From: Tipula vernalis
Lineage: Eukaryota; Arthropoda; Insecta; Diptera; Tipulidae
Direction: 5' to 3'
DNA: 64,000 nt
Assembly: GCA_958295665.1 (NCBI GenBank)
Contig: OY282558.1
Coordinates: 182,940,015 to 183,004,014 of the forward strand
Position numbers and translations under genes: made by a program. The notes under the pieces were generated by a model that was not told the origin of the DNA, ran no database searches, and was given only the letters and a program-made list of their open reading frames with translations. This document shows positions 11,101 through 21,099 of the stretch, piece by piece. Numbering within the stretch: position 1 is the first letter of the stretch; each line of letters begins with the position of its first letter.

Positions 11101-11492
11101 TGTTACACTGTGTACTTTTATATCACTTGACTTGACTTTATTTCACTTAACTCTTATACATTTTAATATTTGCTTTTACTTTACTATATATAAATCTATC
11201 CGCTTGCCACTGGTGGGGGCTATGATAACAGATTTATTCCACTTCATGTTTCACGGTCATGTTTATATACCAGCTTAATACTTCTACCGAAATTTCCTTT
11301 ATTGCGTGTCATAAATCATCTTCATTCTTGGGTGTTCTGTTTATGACACATAATCATCTGGAAATATCGTGTATGTCTTATCATAATCATCATCATTCAC
11401 CATTGTCGACGGGCGGTGTGTATATATTTACGTTGTTCTTCATTTATTCTTGAATCATTAAATCACGCCTTCATTTGTACGCTACATTTCGG
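11101..11492 (-). repeat. 3' LTR of element D, distal part
   Basis: Aligns by eye with 26915-27350: shared wording includes TTTTTATATCATTTGACTTC-type text, CTTGCCACTGGTGG..CTATG, TTCCTTTATT.CGT, CATCTTCATT.TTGGGT.TTC, CATCTGGAAATATCG and CGACGGGCG. It starts TGTTA as the other copy does, but lacks about 45 bases near its start. The LTR stops at 11492 and resumes at 17535, after the long-inverted-repeat element. Confidence 0.85.
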
Positions 11493-11493
11493 G

Positions 11494-11860
11494 CCGGTGT
11501 GAAGTTTTTGGACACTTTTTTGGACAAAAATTTATGCGAGTATACATTGTGAAGTGTTTGGACATATATTTATGCGAATGTACTTCTTTTAACACTATGT
11601 GTAACAAAAACAAAGTTATTCAAATAAAATAAGCCTCAAATAATTTGTAACATTCATTTCCAATATTTTTTTCAACAAATCAAATAACTTAGCGCCACTT
11701 TTGCTCTTGTAAAAAAATTTATAAAATTAATAAATCGACGAATGTCGCTTGGAACAAGAACGTTGTTCTCTATTATACCAAATAGCACGAATTTCAGAGA
11801 TTGGCTCATATAGTGGCTATATAGGTTGTGAAGGGTATACATTGCGAAATTGCAATCACT
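11494..11860 (+). repeat. Left inverted arm of the long-inverted-repeat element
   Basis: Contains repeated terminal words of the type GAAGTTTTTGGACA (11501 on, and GAAGTGTTTGGACAT near 11552) spaced along the first 80 bases. The remainder pairs with 17120-17534. Interior to it the arm runs directly into the LTR of element C at 11873. Confidence 0.75.
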
Positions 11861-12691
11861 TTGTGCCTATTATGTTTTACATTTATTCTTCTTTATTAAC
11901 CCTTCCGCGTGGGAGTTAAAAGTTTCAATTACTATGTGAGTTGCGGGAGGAGGAAATTAAACGAAAACTTTTAAATGTGTGTTTTATTGTTTTTTAATTA
12001 TTTAATTAATAGTTTTTTTTAATAAAACCAACATTTTTAAATATCAGTTTCATTGTTTTTTATTTAGATATTTTTTTTGGATGTACTTTATACAAACAGC
12101 ATCTAAAATAGTTCACGGTGTCTTGTTAAAGTTCGTATTTTGTAATGACGTACACGTGTACGGCACTCCACAGTAGAGATGATTTTACGCATGACATACA
12201 CAGGTTAAATAAAAACACTTGCTTAATTTTATATCTAATTTATTTTATTCTCTTATACACGTCCGACACGTATGGCGATTCTTCTTCAACCTCCTTTTTT
12301 ACTTTCGTTCTTTATATAATTTATATTCATTAAAACCAACACTCTTCCATAAGAATTACCCTATTCTCCATCTCCCTCATTAAGATTATTCAATCATAAA
12401 TCAAATTATACTCTGTTGTTCAAACACAACTTAAAACTTATAAAATTTACAATTCCAGTTACATAAATTCATCCTTAAATTACTTTTTTTTTATTTTGTT
12501 TTTTTTTATATTCATTTAAACTTCTTATAATATAATTATCCTTAAACAAATCCTCAAACTTAGCAGGCTTTTTACGTATCCTATTCGACCTACGAGGAAC
12601 ATTTTCGATTTCTGCGTTTCTCCCATCCAAATTAACATTATCAAAATGTGAGTTATTCTCATTATCTTCTAAAGTTTCTCTTGTATTCCGA

Positions 12692-13709
12692 TCATGTTCC
12701 CTCCTCAGTCTCACATATATACTCCCCACTATAATCAAAATAATTCTCTAATATACATTTCTTTAACTGATTAACATGTGCCCTTTTTACCACATTGTTA
12801 ACCATAACTTTATAAATCAATACATTTTCTCTCTCTAAAATTTTAGCCTTGCTCCAATCATAATTTCTACCATAATTACGCAAAAGTACAATTTCTCCTT
12901 TTTTAAACTCATCTAATTTCTTTGGTTGCGACACCTTATTCCTCTTAACCTCTTCTTGTGCCCTATGCTTACTATGTACATTATCGTTTTGATTATTTCT
13001 GTTATGCTGATATTCATTAGTTATTTGTTTGTCTTCTCCAACCCTCAGAAGATCTAAATCTGTTCTAGGACTAAAACTAAAAACTTTGTGAGAGGGTATA
13101 TAATTTTCCTTTGTACATGGCAAATTATTGTAATTCTTTAAAAACTGTCTGACTAAATTCGTCAACACGTGATTATATCCGTTTCTTTTCGAATTTAAAA
13201 TAAATTTTTTCAATGTATTTTTAGTTGTCTGTACGGCTCGCTCGACTTGTCCGTTACTGCTCGGGTGATACGGTGGAGCGTGAGTTAACCTAATTCCCCT
13301 TTTCTTACAAAACTGCATGAAACATTCACTATTAAACGGGGGACCGTTATCACTTACTAATTCTGCTGGATAACAGAAAAACCTAAATATCTCATCCAAT
13401 GAATTTCCCACTCTATCCGCATCTGTCTTTTCCATAAACACCAAAAAAATCTATGTGAATTCTTTCAAAAACACAAGTAACCTCAGGCCATTTCTTATAT
13501 AGCTTGTTACTTTTATTGTTTCTAGTTGCTTGACACGAACTACAACTATTGATGTATACTTCTATATCCCTATCAATACCTTCCCAAAACACATATTTCT
13601 TTGCCAACACTTTTATTTTTACCATCCCGCAATGATTTCTATGTAATAATCTTAATATGACTTCATACATGGATTTTGGAATAACTAGTCTATCACGATA
13701 CAATATCAA
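12692..13709 (-). pseudogene. pol: Integrase of element C
   Basis: A HHCC zinc finger (HRNHCGM...INSCSSCQ, about 13645-13525) is followed by the first catalytic Asp in HIDFFG (about 13460-13443). The frame then shifts and roughly 25 residues of the core are missing. The second frame (13444-12692) carries the second Asp in LVSDNGPPF and the Glu in SSNGQVERAVQ. A C-terminal tail (DEFKKGEIVLLRNYGRNYDW...) resembles the chromatin-binding end. A further small frame (12738-12475) with an R/K-rich stretch (RRSNRIRKKPAKF) may be the extreme C-terminus. All three catalytic residues survive but not in one frame. Confidence 0.8.
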
Positions 13710-13781
13710 ACCTCTTTCGACCGTTAGAAATTCATTCTTTGATTAATTATTTTTGAACTCCTTTGAAATATCCCACTGATT

Positions 13782-15560
13782 CTAACCATGCACTATATAA
13801 TACTTTAACTTTTCCAAGAAAGGATCGCTGTCCATTCCCTGCTTCACCATTTCAATATCTACTGCAATAACTTCACTCCATTCAATGTGGCTTAATTCGA
13901 ACAAACTTTCTTCTTGAACATCTTCTTCAGATATTTTACTTTTTATCAGTAATCGGCTTAAACAATCCGCATTCCCATTTATTGACCCTGGGCGATATAT
14001 AATTTCGTAATCAAACATTGATAATCGATTTATATACCACTGTAGCCTTGTTGTAATTACAGCCGATTGACCCCTTTTTCTATCTAACACTACTTCTAAA
14101 GGCTTGTGATCACTAAACACTACCACGGGATGCCCAAATATATACTTGTAAAATTTTTCTAATGCGAAAACAACCGCTAAAGCTTCCCTATGAAGTATTG
14201 GATATTTTCTTTCAGTATTTGTTAATGTTCGTGATACAAAGAAAACAGATTTCTCAACACTTCCGACTATGTGACATAGAATACCGCTAATTCCTACATC
14301 ACTTGCATCATACACAATCACCATCGGCTTATCTGAATCATAGTGTTCTAATAATACGCTATCTACTAGTGCTTTCTTACAAATCTCTAAAACTCTTTGA
14401 TATCCTTCATCCCAATCCCAACGATTTCCTTTACGCAATAAATTATACAATACCACACAATTTCCATTTAACTGTGGCAAAAATTTTGAATAATAATTCA
14501 ATAAACCGACAAATGATTTTAATTGAGTAACATTGGTAGAAGCTGGTGCATTAACAATTGCTTTTATCTTCATTTTACATGGACCTATCCTTTGTGCAGA
14601 CACCTCATGGCCCAAGTAGCGCAATCCTTTTGCAAAATAATTACATTTTTCCCAATTAGCCTTTATATTATACTTCTGTAATTGCAATAATACTAATTGC
14701 AACCTATTATACACTTCGTCCAAGTCTTTACCTCCAATTAGGATTTTTTATCGTCGATATACGCAAACGTTCCAGGAATACCATTCAAAACTTGGTCAAT
14801 GACAGATTGGAACATTGATGTTGCTGGTTTAAAGCCAAACGGCAGTCTTTTGTATTTGTATAACCCGCGGTGCGTGTTTATGGTAACCAGTCTTTGGGAA
14901 CCCTCAGATAACTTAAATTGCGTATATGCACCTTTTAAATCAATGGACGCGAAATACTTATTCTCTCCCAAACTTGCTAATACCTCGTCTATGACTGGAA
15001 GAGGATAGTGTTGTGAACAAATGCTTTTATTTATTGTCTTCGAACAATCTATACAAATACGGATAGTGTATAATTATTTATTCCCTAATACCCCTGATTA
15101 GGTTTTGGAACCAAGACTATCGGCGATGCCCAATCTGATATGGTAATTGGCACGATAATATCTTGTTTCTCCATTTTTTCTAATTCTCTATCAACTTTTT
15201 CCTTCATACTAAATGGTACAGTATATGCCTTATGAAATATCGGATTAACATTTTCTTCCAATATAATATTTATTTCAAATTCTTTAACAGGCTTGCTCAA
15301 ATCACCATCAAATACCGATTTAAATTCTTCTTTTATAGCAGGTAAAATTTTCTTACGATATGCTTCACATGACTCTATACTATTCAGTTGAAATGAATCA
15401 CGCCATCTAGGTCTGATAACTTCTAACCAATTACGCCCACACAAAGGGTAAATATTTTTTTCCGTATTTATGACTATTAAATCTAACTGATAATTATTAC
15501 TTCGATCTTGGCTTTCTTCGATCTTGGCTGACTTTAATTCGCCCCATTAATCTAACCTCG
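13782..15560 (-). pseudogene. pol: Protease-RT-RNase H region of element C
   Basis: RT blocks: VPFSMKEKVDRELEKMEKQD and DWASPIVLVPKPN (about 15230-15088), then FASIDLKGAYTQFKLSEGSQ (about 14955-14895), LPFGFKPATSMFQSVIDQVL (14850-14790) and the catalytic FAYIDD (about 14767-14750). A frameshift follows directly after the catalytic aspartates. The frame resumes as MDEVYNRLQLVLLQLQKYNIK and continues through the tether and RNase H (TERKYPILHREALAVVFALE, FSDHKPLEVVLD, GNADCLSRLL). Between about 15085 and 14975 there is another break where the usual core between VPKPN and the ASIDL block is disturbed. The region 15560-15860 contains no clear protease motif in one frame. Confidence 0.8.
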
Positions 15561-15862
15561 TTCCCAGTTAAAACCGATAATGGTAAATCTATTTGTTCCA
15601 ACTGTAAATGCGAGAAATATCTATTCTAATCTATTAAATTGCATAACGATACACACGCTCCCGTATCAACTTCAAATTTAATCCAACTGTTTTCTATATT
15701 TAATTGAATAATTTCCACATTAGGAATCCGTATTTTACATTATTTACTGAATTCAACGATTGAATAATATTTTCTAATCCAGAAATATTGTTTCCGTCTT
15801 TTAGTGTAATACTATTTGCTTCTAAACTTGAATCATTATCTACTAATGCCAAATTACTCTCA

Positions 15863-16815
15863 TTATTTCTCATTAACCGTTATCTTATTACTATTACTAC
15901 CATTATTATTAACAGTTTTAAAATCATCTTTTCTTTGAAATCTACATAACTTATGATTAAAATTATTATTATTACTATAAAATTGTTTACCATCAGATAA
16001 TGACTTTGTTGATTGTTGCGATGGGCATTGTTTAGCCATATGACCGTATCCTTCACATTTGAAACATTTCATACGTCCTTTGTGAGAATAATTTCGCTGC
16101 CGATCATCTTGCTGTAGATTACCTTGCTGGTGCTGCCTATAACCTTGTTGCTGCTTACTCTGTTGTCGATAGCCTTGACGTTGATTATATCCTTCAGCTT
16201 GATAGTGTGGACGGTTCTGACGATTATTTACTTCGTAATTTCTTCCAACTTTGTTCACTTCCACTGTATTTCCGAATTGTTTTGTCCAAAATATTTAAAT
16301 CCTTTTCAATAATTACCAGTGCTACTGCTTTTTCTACACACTGTTTAAACGATACCGTATCTTCCATAGCCATTACAACTGCTTTGCTTTTTCTATCATG
16401 CATTACCGCTATTAACTGTGTACGCAATGCCTTGTACTTGTACGTACCGAAACCACAGCTTTCTGCCAATGACATTAATTCGATTGCAACATCATTTACT
16501 TTATTTTGCATCCTTTGTGCAAACATTATAGGATTTGTGCACGTTCTTGATTGCGGTGCAAGCAAACTTCTGCACTTCTCTATTATTTCGTCATATTTAA
16601 ACTCTTTAGGCTTTTCCGGCTTACAAGCTTTAATAAGCTTGGCTCCCGCGTCCGGTCCGATTAAATTATTTAATAACAAAACTTTTGTTTTTTCTACTTC
16701 TATTTCATTTAACTCGAAGTAATTTTCAATTCGATCCAAATAATTTTCGAAATTATCGGACGCATTATATGGCTCAAGCGTATACCCACATAATTTTGTG
16801 CAGCCGCCATTTTGC
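15863..16815 (-). pseudogene. gag: gag of element C
   Basis: Two open stretches in different frames: the capsid-like part (about 16739-16224, MDRIENYFELNEIEVEKTKV...) and the nucleocapsid part (16264-15863). The latter has a Gln/Arg/Tyr-rich run and one CCHC zinc knuckle CFKCEGYGHMAKQC at about 16066-16025. A likely start ATG lies at 16814-16812 (MAAAQNYVGI), but a frameshift near 16785 separates it from the rest (LEPYNASDNFENYLDRIENYF). One zinc knuckle of CX2CX4HX4C form fits the Mag lineage. Product: virion core and RNA binding. Confidence 0.75.
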
Positions 16816-17119
16816 CTTCGTTTTACTCGTCTATATTTTTATTTTATTTTTAATTTGCCCACTCTTTCTACAATTGCCTTTACCTACGTGGTTTCTTTGA
16901 TAATCCCGCTCTCGTGGCCAATATTATGTTTTACATTTATTTTTCTTTATTAAGTGTTTTTACACTTGCTTAATTTTATATCTAATTTATTATTTTTCTA
17001 ATTTATATTCATTAAAACCAACACTCTTTCATAAGAATTACCCTATTCACCATACATATGGAATCGTGCATTATACAATACAACAGTGCCATTTTGATAT
17101 GAGTCGTAGGGCTCTTGCT

Positions 17120-17534
17120 TTTAATTTAACAATGTATGCCCTTTACAGATAGTCACTGTATGAGCCAATCTTTGAGATTCGTGCTCTTTGGTATAATAGA
17201 GAACAACTTCCTTGTTCCAAACGAAATTCGTCGATTTGCTAATTTTCTAAATTTTTTTGCAAAAGCCCTACGGCTTATATCAAAATTACAAAATGGCGCT
17301 TAGTTCGTTGATTTTGTGAAATGAATATTGGAAATGAATGTTAGAATTTATTTGAGGCTTATTTTATTTGAATAACTTAATTTTTGTTACATATAGTGTT
17401 AAAAGAAGTACACTCGCATAAATATATGTCCAAAAACTTAATTTTTTTAAAATCTCAATTTTGTCCAAAAACTTCACAGTACCCTCGCTTAAATTTTTGC
17501 CCCAAAGACAAATTGTGCAAAAACTTCACACCGG
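17120..17534 (-). repeat. Right inverted arm of the long-inverted-repeat element
   Basis: Reverse complement of 11494-11860 with a few indels. It carries an extra internal inverted word: GATATGAGTCGTAGGGCTCT (17095-17114) against GCAAAAGCCCTACGGCTTAT (17261-17280). Three GAAGTTTTTGGACA-type words sit near the outer end, at 17466-17534 on the minus strand. Confidence 0.75.
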
Positions 17535-17643
17535 TACATCTCGGCCGTTATTATTTTTACTAGATCATTATGAATTTGTGCGTTGGCGTAGAATTGTTTC
17601 GATGTCTACGACGAGCTTGGAACCATCGACCTTCCTTGTCACA
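17535..17643 (-). repeat. 3' LTR of element D, proximal part
   Basis: TTTTTACTAGATCATTATGA and the following GAATTTGT..GTTG.CGT...TCGATGTC match 27353-27416 of the 5' LTR. The plus-strand end CTTGTCACA (minus strand TGTGACAAG) abuts a purine-rich tract on the element strand, so I place the LTR start at 17643. Confidence 0.75.
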
Positions 17644-17953
17644 CCTCTATCCTTCCTTAATTCTGTTCGTTCCGAATAGAAACATTATTTGTGTCTCTTT
17701 GTACTACTTTTATCTTTGGTCCCCGGCTCCGTTGAATCCTGTACACGACGTCATTTATCCTCTTTATAATTGTATAGGTGCCTTCCAATTACTTTGCAGC
17801 TTTGGCGATTTTTCTTTCTTTCTTTGTCAATTGTAGAGTCATATTAAATCTCCTTCGTCATATCCTTTGTCGTTTACTCTTAGATCGTAACGGTGCCGTG
17901 ATTGGTCGCTGTTCTGCTTGATATTCCTTCGAACATGCTCATGGATCTCAACC
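17644..17953 (-). pseudogene. pol: Integrase C-terminus of element D (separated from the rest by LINE E)
   Basis: On the minus strand 17950-17840 reads IHEHVRRNIKQNSDQSRHRYDLRVND, then LEGTYTI and IIKRINDVVYRIQRSRGPKIKVV at about 17790-17700. This is the usual tail of a Ty3/gypsy integrase (WEGPY..I..I.DVVYRIQ). The upstream part of the integrase resumes on the other side of LINE E at 23698. Stops and shifts are present. Confidence 0.75.
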
Positions 17954-18561
17954 TGTGTGGGGTTTGCAAGTTTCCCTATCAGGCACCTCCTCAGGTGGCG
18001 GATAGGGGAAAGCTTGCCAGATATGGCAGGTACCGGGGAAATCAAATACTCGGGGCGGACCGAGGAGTGAGAGGGTGCTTTGTCGTTAGTATGTGAACTC
18101 CGAATTTGGCGACGTCCGGTTTAAACCCGTAGCCTTCCCATGATAATGCAGAGCTCTGTCATGGGTGACCGTTACTTATCGTGCTACTCGTGGGAATAAA
18201 AATGATAGGAAATAATAATAATAACCTAACGAAATTAGAAAACGAGACGGATGCGTCTCTAACAGCATCAAATCAATCATCATCGTTGGATGCCGATACC
18301 ATGGATCCTGAGGGGGATCAACTATTGCAAAATAAAGGGAACAACTTTTCTAAGAGCACGAAAATGTTGGGATCACCAATTCTAAAGGTTCCAAATATAA
18401 GTAGTTGTACACTACAACTAAATACAGCTGCGACAGTCGCGACTGCGTCCCAAGTAACTAATAATAACCCTCAATCTGAGGAAGTAATTAAAGCTCTAGC
18501 CGAGTCTAGATAAGAAAATAAAGAATTAAATAAAGCAATTCAATGGATGCAGCACCATATA

Positions 18562-19732
18562 AAGGGTGGTTAAATTTTAAGGGCCGACGTTGAATGTGAA
18601 CCACACCTAAACGTCAAGTTTTTTTCTGCATTTCATTTGACATTTCTCAATTTCAGACTAACTCAATTTGAACCATGGAAAGATACACAATCGAGCAACG
18701 CGTTAAAGTTATTCAGGCATATTATGAAAATGGGCGTTCAAATCAAAATGCATATCGTGCACTTCGTGATTTTTTCGGTCAATTTTATCGTCCAAATGTG
18801 CGTACATCCGGAATAATCGTGCAAAAATTTGAGCAAACCGGGTCTGTAGGAGATTTTAAAACACCAGTGCATGCTCGTACAGCTCGTACTGCAGAAAATA
18901 TTGCTGCTGTTCGCGATAGTGTGGCTGAAGAGCCGTCCACCTCAACTCGTCGTCGTGCCCAACAATTGCACCTCTCACGCTTGTCGTTGATGAACATTAT
19001 GCATAAAGACTTGCATTTACACGCTTATAAGGTGCAATTGACTCAAGAACTAAAGCCTCTTGACCATTCCAAACGTCGTCAATGGTCAGAATGGTGGCAA
19101 GAAATGGCAACAGTGGATGATCAATTTTCGAAGAAAATCATCTTCAGTGATGAGGCACATTTTCACCTAAGTGGATTCGTCAATAAGCAGAATTGCCGCA
19201 TTTGGGCGAATCATAATCCAAGAGTGATTGTCGAAAAACCAATGCACCCACAAAGAGTAACTGTTTGGTGCGGTTTATGGGCTGGCGGCATCATCGGGCC
19301 GTATTTTTTCCAAAATGAGGCCGGTCAGGCAGTTACTGTGAATGGTGTTCGCTATCGTGAGATGATAACGAACTTTTTATGGCCCGAATTGGAAGATATG
19401 GATGTGGACGATATGTGGTTTCAACAGGACGGTGCCACTTGCCACACAGCTAACGAAACAATGGCTCTTTTGCGCGACAAATTCAATGGCCGTGTTATCT
19501 CACGTGGTGGCGATGTCAATTGGCCGCCAAGATCATGTGATTTGGCACCGAAAATTTGGACCATCGGGTGGAGGTGTGCCGCCGAGGTCGCGGCGGTCAT
19601 TTGGCCGATATTTGGTTCCATACATAATTGAACCATACCATATTATCATAATAAAAAGAATTGACAATAATTTCCTAAATAATTTGTGTTTTATTCAAAA
19701 TCAACATCGGCCCTTAAAATTTAACCACCCTT
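18562..19732 (+). mobile_element. Mariner-type element F, 1171 bases, with intact terminal repeats and TA duplication
   Basis: The inverted termini AAGGGTGGTTAAATTTTAAG (18562 on) and its complement ending at 19732 agree over at least 25 bases. TA is duplicated at 18560-18561 and 19733-19734. Its excision would restore the ORF1 frame of LINE E exactly, which confirms the borders. The transposase inside has lost part of its catalytic domain, so the copy is non-autonomous but could be mobilised if an active relative exists. Confidence 0.9.
18675..19631 (+). pseudogene. Transposase of element F, C-terminal internal deletion
   Basis: Start ATG 18675 (MERYTIEQRVKVIQAYYENG, DUF4817-type helix-turn-helix). 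Then TGSVGDFKTP, RRRAQQLHLSRLSL, the first acidic residue in IIFSDEAHFHLSGFVN (about residue 159), GIIGPYFFQNEAGQAVTV, the second in WFQQDGATCHTANE, and the third in NWPPRSCDLAP. Directly after this, at about 19549, the expected LDYFLWGYVKSK-type block is missing. The sequence jumps to the RGGHLADI-like terminus, which is out of frame, so the last 25 or so residues are unrelated. The N-terminal two thirds are cleanly open. Second-to-third acidic spacing is 36 residues by my count, unlike the 34 of classical mariner. Confidence 0.85.
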
Positions 19733-21099
19733 TACAACTTCTTGAAGAAGAAGTTAAAAACCTTAAACATAATCTAAAGATGGACTACCAAACCGGTAAT
19801 GAAGATTCGGTTGAAGTAGAAGCCCTACACCAGGAAAACAACAACAAAGAAACGGAATGTGTTAACTTAATTGAGTACCAAACCGACGAGGAAGATTTAG
19901 AAAGAGAGACCAATTGGATAATGAAAAAGTTAAAACGGGCTCTAAAAAAGCAAAAAACACAGGAAGTAAATTCTTCCAGTAAAAGGAAAGCTGAGTCGTC
20001 CCCAGAAATGAACACTAGTGTGAACATATCGGGAGCAAAGGTAAACCAATTACCAATTATCAGCAAGACCAAGAAAGAAAAACCACCACCATCAATCAAT
20101 ATCACACATGTCAATAAACTTAGCGATGTTCAAGCGCTAATGAAAGAAGTGACAGAAAAGGAGTATAAGCTTGTGTCGCTAAACAATAACGTCTGGAGGG
20201 TAAATATGCCTGATTCAGATGGTCATAGAAAACTTTCAATTGTATTTAATGATAACGGTCTCCAATGGTATACATATGAAGACAAAAATACCAGACCCAT
20301 TAGAGTAGTTGCTAGGGGTGTACATCAAACATGCACACCAGATGAGATAATTGAAGATCTCAAAAGAAAAAATTTAACGATATTAGATCCAGTTAATATG
20401 TGTAAAACTGAAAGGAAGTCTACCGGCAAAGGAGGGAGTATAGTTAATAAAATAAAGTTACCACTATTCACTCTGACCTTTGCAAACTCAGAGAAAATTG
20501 AGAACATATTCAACATTAGGAACATCTTGGGAATGGTTGTCCGAATGGAGCCATTGAAAAAGGTAACAGGGATCATACCACAATGCAAAAAGTGTCAGGC
20601 ATGATGCGTAAAATATGCGGGAAAGCATGACACTAAAGAATGAGTGATAGATAAGAACACTCCAGCAAAATGTGCTAACTGCCAAGGAACCCATTCTGCT
20701 AGCTATAGAGTGTGTGAAGTAGCCAAAGCACTGCAAAACATGCGAAATAGGACAAACAAAAACCAGCCAAAGAGAGCAACGAAAGAAAAAGAAATCCCGA
20801 ATAAAACTGTCACTACGTTCCATAGTGCGAAAGTGGCAGAGAGATTATCATAGTCACAAGCAGCAAGACAAGGACTACCTGGGCCTACAGATCAAAATTT
20901 TGGAATTCTACAAGCTATGAAAACAATGCAAAACACCTTGAATGCTATTGTCAATCGCCTTTCTAAAATAGAAGAAAATGTAGTGTTTCTAAACAAGAGA
21001 CAAGTTACTTGTGTTTGAACAACAAGTAGGATATCGAGGAAAAATTAAGGAGATTTCTAGCAAAAAAGTTGCTTTATCTTCTGATCCTTCACTCCAAAA

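Larger units (their letters stand above)
11873..17052 (-). mobile_element. Ty3/gypsy element C, Mag-like (minus strand)
   Basis: LTRs of the TG...CA type: 3' LTR 11873-12370 and 5' LTR 16927-17052. The 5' LTR is much shorter (126 against 498 bases) because about 370 internal bases are missing; both ends match (TGTTTTACATTTATT at one end, AGAATTACCCTATTC.CCA at the other). The minus strand shows a purine tract (AATGAGGGAGA, 12381-12371) before the 3' LTR and a possible primer site (TTGGCCACGAGAGC) inside the 5' LTR. Coding order from high to low coordinates is gag, RT, RNase H, integrase. Flanking pentamers (TATTA, TACAT) do not match, so I see no target duplication. Confidence 0.8.
11493..17534. 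mobile_element. Long-inverted-repeat DNA element (Mutator-like or foldback-like), holding gypsy element C
   Basis: The termini read CCGGTGTGAAGTTTTTGGAC (11494 on) and, on the other strand, CCGGTGTGAAGTTTTTGCAC (from 17534 down). The inverted arms run to about 11860 and about 17120, some 360-410 bases each, with clear similarity throughout (for example ACTTCTTTTAACACTAT.TGT, TCAAATAAAATAAGCCTCAA, GTTGTTCTCTATTATACCAA). The flanks TACATTTCGG (11483-11492) and TACATCTCGG (17535-17544) differ at one of ten positions, which fits a 9-10 base target duplication as made by Mutator-like elements. Removing the element rejoins the LTR of D. No transposase of its own was recognised; what lies between the arms is the gypsy element C. 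Confidence 0.75.
18190..20853 (+). pseudogene. ORF1 (Gag-like protein) of LINE E, interrupted by element F
   Basis: The first part (to 18510) is Asn/Ser/Thr-rich and ends at a point stop just before ENKELNKAIQWMQHHI. When the mariner element 18562-19732 and one TA are skipped, the frame continues without a break into QLLEEEVKNLKHN, a coiled-coil-like stretch. Next comes the block WRVNMPDSDGHRKLSIVFND...VVARGVHQTCTPDEIIEDLK (about 20190-20370), typical of Jockey-clade ORF1 ahead of the knuckles. The first knuckle begins CKKCQA (20588-20603) but is cut by a stop and a deletion, and later knuckles (KYAGKHDTKE, CANCQGTHSASY) follow to 20720. Role in active relatives: RNA binding and nucleic-acid chaperone. 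Confidence 0.8.

Noticed and set aside
16207..16722. 171-codon open frame on the plus strand
   Set aside because: It is the complement of the gag frame of gypsy element C, which has recognisable gag and zinc-knuckle text on the minus strand.
11868..17057. Target duplication for gypsy element C
   Set aside because: The pentamers next to the two LTRs (TATTA and TACAT) do not match, so no duplication is claimed.
19402..20604. One 400-codon frame starting inside element F
   Set aside because: The first 90 codons are the wrong frame of the transposase and its terminus; only the part after 19733 is LINE ORF1. It is a chance fusion, not a gene.
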